Assembly: GCA_029298735.1 (NCBI GenBank)
Contig: JANSLP010000009.1
Span: 124,001-188,000 of the forward strand
Direction of reading: 5' to 3'
Length of the DNA: 64,000 bases
From: Ophiostoma sp. CBS 140.51
Lineage: Eukaryota > Ascomycota > Sordariomycetes > Ophiostomatales > Ophiostomataceae
Below, one piece after another: positions 62,801 through 64,000 of the stretch. How positions within the stretch are numbered: position 1 is the stretch's first letter; every line of letters begins with the position of its first letter. The translations under genes were made by a program, and so were the position numbers. The notes below the pieces were generated by a model. That model did not search any database, was not told where the DNA came from, and saw nothing but the letters and a program-made list of their open reading frames with translations.

Positions 62801-64000
62801 TGGGTACCAGTCGCCTGGCAGCCCAGGCCTCGCTCGAAATGATCTTCTCGCGCTATAATGCCATGCGCCTGCCCGACGAGTTTGATCTGCCCGGTCTCGA
62901 GTACGGCTTCCACAAATTCATGGACCTCGCGCCCCAGTTCCGCAACGCGCTCTACGACCACAACAGCGACCTCCAGCGTGTCGTCGCCCGTCGCAGTGTA
63001 GGCTACCTCGAGGGCATCCTGTTCGTAGCTCTCCAGCAGCGCGAGCTCCTTGCCAAGTCAGCTCAGGGTCTCGTTGCGCTTGACGACCAGATTGACTACG
63101 TCCAGGGCTTGAGCAGCGGTTTCGGTGACGACAACTTTGTGGACAGCAAGGCCGTCGTGCGCCTCGATAACTTCTCTGGTGACCTCGCCCGCGTTCTCCG
63201 CTGGCTGGTCTCGATCCTGCGCGTGGCCATCCACCTTGTGGACATTCATGCGCGCCTGGCCTCGGTCGACCTCAGGTCTGTGCAGACCAAGCTCGAGGGT
63301 TGGACTACGAAACTCAACAAGCAGCTCACAGTCCTGGATGCGGCACCTGCGCTCCCCTCGGGCTTTGTCTCGTCCAAAACCGTGGCCATTCGTGGCGACG
63401 TTGAGCAGGAACTTCAGCAGTTCACTGCGGAACTCGAGCAGCAGATTGAGCAGCGGCCTGAACTGGCCTACATTCTTCGCCAAGTCAAGCTCTGGGTCAG
63501 CACGCGTGGCCAGGGTGATGAGCAGCCCCAAATCACGTCGAGTGGCCAGCCGGAGAGTTCTTCATCTCAGTTCACCAATGAGGCGCTCAACCTGTCCAAG
63601 AAGCTGCTCGATGCCGTCCAGAAGTTCAACAAGTCCGTATCGGAGCTGCCCACGTCCACTGAGGAGACGGCCTGGCTCACCAACTACAGCACCAAGCTAT
63701 CATCCGCCGTCAAGTCTCTGCACGTCGACACCGTCGCCAGCAGCGTCGAGCAGTGCATTGAGCTTCTCCGCTCCGTATACGGCTCGACCTCCTCTCCCTC
63801 GCAGGCACCCGCTGCCCTTCTTCGCGTCCTGCTGCCCCTCCTGCAACAATACGCCTCAACCTACCGCCACACCTTGCTTCAGCTCACAACTGTGCACCGC
63901 TCCACGTGCCAGCTGGGCCATCGCCTGAGCCGTGCCTTTGTCGAAATTGCCTCCCAGGGCTTCTGCACGCCGCCCGAGAAGACATCCGACGAGAAATCTA
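50899..64000 (+). CDS. mdn1: Midasin (Mdn1/Rea1), 3' end beyond the window
   Basis: One open frame without introns from the ATG at 50899 to the window end: 4367 codons, of roughly 4900-5000 expected. After a ~370-residue N-terminal domain come six AAA+ modules with Walker A motifs at about residues 374 (GLPGSGKTS), 712 (GETGIGKTT), 1172 (GPTSAGKTS), 1467 (GETGCGKTT), 1864 (GNPGVGKTT) and 2170 (GPSGTGKSA), each followed by a Walker B-like hhhhDE or hhhEDhD strand. From about 2450 the long helical linker runs to the edge, ending in GFCTPPEKTSDEKS, just before where the Asp/Glu-rich region and MIDAS domain are expected. Midasin is a dynein-like ATPase that pulls Ytm1 and Rsa4 off pre-60S ribosomes in nucleolus and nucleoplasm. 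AAA1 has EDLDRAP instead of the DE(I/L)NLA seen in other modules, in line with a degenerate first site. Confidence 0.97.
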   Translation, partial: MAVYDVSPQRRSLLADAATLALLPPALLRALQSQPQQTASTTTSSTSSNLSPQPHTAASFLDAIAQASLLPRLTAPLFAHFEPLVADICARWLLHSRRGIQDDSILAAFARILPLAPYLSVLLDKYLAETAVASKPGSSTTVPFLHTLAPYYDTVQNDDQIPSSSSSSAPSASHDLSDSSAPSDSDLIRILLVLWRLVNLDAFAYAQLVPAGLQTLFHHNSPPIRFLAIRIFCLVHAAADYKLESVLRQYILEGDSLVADFDGVVADYTFLTLYEHTRCKDLHERVLAIQTAIGQVPGQDVAKEESETPLILSLTPLVSAWGRSVIPRPAADTALDGTTTPTQPSPLIKTSTTLGNLESLAQCLQKSEPILLRGLPGSGKTSVVREAARELGMEAGLVTLHLNEQTDAKTLIGLYSAGTKPGSFQWRPGILTVAVQEGRWVLIEDLDRAPNEVMSTILPLIERRELLIPSRRETIKAARNFRIFATVRTTLGLNGQETTRSLLGERLWQQLSVQPLPPTELRQVVYGSFPSLHALAADILSVFDQLTSLSSKKNGSFSPAAIERPMTLRDLMKWCRRLQHVLFRPSKNQSTTPTLTETDMIGIFLDAVDCFAGSVKDERVRKYLGQTIAQALRIPPDVAEHALVSHEPPFKDSEKQLTVGRATLKKPRRVGGANGLLKPKGRPFATTAHARRLLEQISVAVDLKEPLLLVGETGIGKTTVVQQLAESMGHKLVVVNLSQQSEVGDLLGGFKPVNARSLAMPLKEEFEDLFSATGISTEKNEKYLKRISSSIARGRWADVCRLWQQAPKMFDKILEQLTERQNAARAEAAAAAEAGATDPAQPTKRRKTESSKLKALLDLKPRWALFSEKLEQFDIQVASGTGAFAFAFVEGKIVQAVRNGDWLLLDEINLASPDTLESIADLLSSGPGDTPSILLSETGEIDKIEAHPEFRVFGAMNPATDVGKRDLPIGLRSRFTELYVASPDREIQDLVPIIKTYLKGNAKVSDRIIERVARLYLAIKGLAEEKKLVDGANEVPHYSLRTLTRVLRYVDDVAPFYGLERALFEGFCMGFLTLLSQTSENMVMPIILDNLFGDATSKQRRQAILAQAPRTPSDGRNYVRFLNKDKDRQYWLMQGAEPAIEREDYIRTEYVERNLLNLVRATSTRRFPILIQGPTSAGKTSMIEYLAQFSGNKFVRINNHEHTDLQEYLGTYVSGADGKLRFQEGVLVQAMRQGHWIVLDELNLAPTDVLEALNRLLDDNRELLIPETQEIVRPHESFMLFATQNPPGLYGGRKVLSRAFRNRFLELHFDDIPENELGYILQMRCRNTAPSDCERIVAVYKELSRLRQTSRVFEQKNSFATLRDLFRWALREADNRDQIACHGFMLLAERVRDEEERMSVKNVIETIFKTKIDLEAIYGPGASADLRRFEAEQQSASQQVVWTKAMRRLFVLVTQALKNREPILLVGETGCGKTTICQMVAEAAGCELHIVNAHQNTETGDLIGSQRPVRNRSAITESLRRDLVEALTLLPVTDESQAVASDDTAETLMDKYKLHSLEEREGVLSQELIDRIVRDDARSKALFEWSDGSLVHAMKAGSFFLLDEISLADDSVLERLNSVLEPQRTLLLAEKGVGEGDEDPTIIAQETFQFLATMNPGGDFGKKELSPALRNRFTEIWVPPLTDSEDVEAIVSATLREDVRGLANTIVAFSYWFGRTFRASSATPFSIRDILVWAQFVNKCSQTSTPEAALIHGAATVFIDTLGANPSAMVSADPTVAGEQRELCLRKLGELLQLKGSAVTSIYRSEPVLRAAEDTLWAGDFSIERSAAGALDASFEFEAPTTKMNVMRVVRALQMNHKPVLLEGNPGVGKTTLISALARACGQPLTRINLSDQTDLMDLFGTDVPVEGAEAGNFAWRDAPFLQAMQKGEWVLLDEMNLASQTVLEGLNACLDHRGEVYIAELDQTFKRHKDFRLFAAQNPHHQGGGRKGLPSSFVNRFIVVYADVFTEADQLRIAYKRYPGIPADTVRSITNFVAALEREVISNRSFGLQGSPWEFNLRDTLRWLELAAAPYASAVQDYFDITVRQRFRTARDRQEVAQLFATAFSHPHEPHSLYHAVGASAAQVGFALFGRNLVSQPTPDFPGLNAAPRLPELESLLVCVQNNLPCILVGPSGTGKSALLQHVAALAGKPLVVFPLSADVDAMDLVGGFEQADPIREVLASVSELKASLELFLLEHAAETSTGDATAPAAAAELVRAIRLRPRNAQGGAVSGEAEYFARISECIARLAPLIDAQSSLASVLSQTHDLLHQPLTLENPRFEWLDSIIVQAAQAGHWLVLDNANLCNASVLDRLNSLLERPQGFLSINEHSGPDGSPRIVELHPDFRVFLTVDPRYGELSRAMRNRSIEIFMDYDTDNEQDSALHVDPYKHHITPVEARMHRFLEVANHLVSTDAESTLPLWLDNLSLGDSTLLERFLRAVEAGTLVKFGGDEKQSQTVLHRLRALLAFVKSADAQPIRQSILRQYNEFAETRFGGDADTDASSLIVHEQPLHPFQNAPLVRALRHASPESTAAGAWWLSVSYEHYADVYLANEDLQAQAQRASMYLSKISLLTRLQRSSLVEQVAIIKRDSTSHVFRFLDGVAQQILQFCLALAGNSEDISNGLTDRYLLNVVWHFWWRTHALTSQSTFDEAQFQAHLGYGRRLLDDGKKAVLDLTTTANKMSTPLLPTFVSAVIQRLEDDFAAGFKLTTGLGMDVLWPVLRPLPIPDIASYKQITSMERLAARFDNLKWRVSSATASDLGKVITSLAEAYRLLRMDGTDSAILVQALADEIGRLETMVGDDNQQPGALPLFSDTFEAVRQLHVLYGAAGTTNDDQLSTLVLSDLSTFSQLRLRSSVGAANQLQTVDHLLSQDSSIRPWSGTLSSELLRKSDVITSSSTLASLRSLETELPFVSKMVAQSSTSIVADPVAKLNQGLWDLLVAVIAPHDQTLQANIESLFAAAASHPQIADVVIAKNGLALSVAQGDGTLSKVSAQNVIWPNLDKSFEDSWPEHLGRHLATVLSEHFMPAILALAASKEHATGQLHQPFAAVAWVQYALGCIKLYTPDKVFDPYLKWQTEQDFDTSLRTSLDAKATSLRAFDCSFMNEEATDATDLRLKLVEEDIVVLDTTVQASNKKRNQQQQQQPTANIYRPSSTGNSSELSRLQKDVFNPVLDVTVKDNLGAAHYRLVALLLSTTGSAEARQELQLVQGNLTRLIERLLVSFTAYQDLAVPLANLLRCLQLGLSLSESAPLPSSTVADAEDTITSAAQWLAVAPFLDGRLVHVEDIPHSISKSWEFLQFGSVCAAVDGTSSNKALGASVFSTEGRRRVFETFHHFFDEWKKKLAADQKVEQDKNNLYRFRGSLEDEEEQDAAEFTELFPTYDEDNKDGDRQGKPEVAATTSKSTWDLSADIAKIHQDILQPSRPATDVIIDFCKSTARTMAKENVDDDQPVAVSPLMDGRILPATMLVLDDKLRDLQNASTTYSATLPKNAKNPSQYNFYADTNLPEARKLVALVHDIQIKFRTLKRNDEIGHLQPIADVLDGCDKVLEIGFNEPLAKVIPRVEKLHEFLYEWQFRGYAPRIYLTPTLYDRTTATLVSWRKLELSTWSRLFDTEVDKCRQDAGTWWFIAYEAAVAGPMAILLESGKDVRDPNSTVLAYHAEQLLKELSSYLSGSIAGQYGARLDLLRQIAAHLRLLLLDYPALTVISNAVESLIAYYARFESQAVETVKKGREGLQKKMNDVLLLASWRDTNIEALRESARKSHQKLFRLVRKFRAVLGQPMGPVILQGLPDIEAEAVVQGSGILALYSYERAIEVAQPQAAAKVCAELVPGWGDDAHTRRLLSIDRIVNIMAKASLIPESALDAADIIASFLTDLVSSASELRKETPNLLTDENKTVVKQLKTRKTRLFDETVKAVRQMGFSNNLGTSRLAAQASLEMIFSRYNAMRLPDEFDLPGLEYGFHKFMDLAPQFRNALYDHNSDLQRVVARRSVGYLEGILFVALQQRELLAKSAQGLVALDDQIDYVQGLSSGFGDDNFVDSKAVVRLDNFSGDLARVLRWLVSILRVAIHLVDIHARLASVDLRSVQTKLEGWTTKLNKQLTVLDAAPALPSGFVSSKTVAIRGDVEQELQQFTAELEQQIEQRPELAYILRQVKLWVSTRGQGDEQPQITSSGQPESSSSQFTNEALNLSKKLLDAVQKFNKSVSELPTSTEETAWLTNYSTKLSSAVKSLHVDTVASSVEQCIELLRSVYGSTSSPSQAPAALLRVLLPLLQQYASTYRHTLLQLTTVHRSTCQLGHRLSRAFVEIASQGFCTPPEKTSDEKS

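Noticed and set aside
1..64000. tRNA, rRNA, transposon or CRISPR features
   Set aside because: I looked for cloverleaf ends, terminal repeats, transposase-like frames and regularly spaced repeats on both strands and found none that hold up; a covariance-model and repeat-library search would be decisive.

Overview
The window is nuclear DNA of a filamentous ascomycete (Pezizomycotina). Genes are monocistronic on both strands and separated by long spacers. Introns are short (51-106 bp, one of 535 bp) with GTRNGT donors, CTAAC/CTGAC-like branch sites and YAG acceptors. Codons favour C/G in the third position, and CT-rich 5' leaders are long. Proteins such as Ctk3, Mrn1/Nrd1, the ZIP transporter and Cdc42 look like Sordariomycete homologues. 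The scarcity of introns (midasin is open for 13.1 kb) would fit Ophiostomatales such as Sporothrix, but that placement is only a guess. I see no rRNA, tRNA, transposon, CRISPR array or prophage.

Layout. 1.8-3.1 kb: Cdc42 GTPase (+). 4.6-5.9 kb: secreted agmatinase-type ureohydrolase (+). 6.8-8.6 kb: cytosolic asparaginyl-tRNA synthetase (+) with a Gcn4/CPC-1-type site. 8.6-13.5 kb: large spacer ending in a very CT-rich leader. 13.5-16.0 kb: four-RRM protein Mrn1/Nrd1 (+). 16.7-19.1 kb: neurochondrin-family protein (-). 19.7-22.8 kb: CLC chloride transporter or channel (+). 23.1-25.9 kb: DNA ligase I (-). 27.0-28.3 kb: pyruvate dehydrogenase E1 alpha (-). 30.2-32.3 kb: F-box/WD40 protein (-). 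32.3-37.1 kb: second large spacer. 37.1-38.5 kb: ZIP/Atx2-type metal transporter (-). 39.3-40.9 kb: histone acetyltransferase Hat1 (+). 41.4-42.6 kb: pyrroline-5-carboxylate reductase (-). 42.6-46.3 kb: AT-richer island with one small unrecognised gene that looks like an intracellular T1/barnase-type ribonuclease (-). 46.3-47.9 kb: acidic protein resembling the fungal DUF3632 group (+). 48.3-49.3 kb: Ctk3 (+). 49.8-50.4 kb: mitochondrial ribosomal protein bL12m (-). 50.9 kb to the end: midasin Mdn1/Rea1 (+), cut by the window edge.

Most genes are conserved housekeeping functions (polarity, translation, ribosome assembly, replication, chromatin, central metabolism) with no operon logic. Shared divergent promoters lie between the neurochondrin and CLC genes, ZIP and Hat1, and bL12m and midasin. 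Convergent ends occur at Mrn1/neurochondrin, CLC/ligase, Hat1/P5C reductase and Ctk3/bL12m.

The most unusual items are the small RNase-like gene at 44.35-44.82 kb, the Thr in place of the proton glutamate in the CLC protein, an acid-free in-frame leader before DNA ligase I that could encode a mitochondrial presequence, a run of palindromes in the bL12m/midasin promoter, and the repeated use of tiny first exons (20-36 nt).
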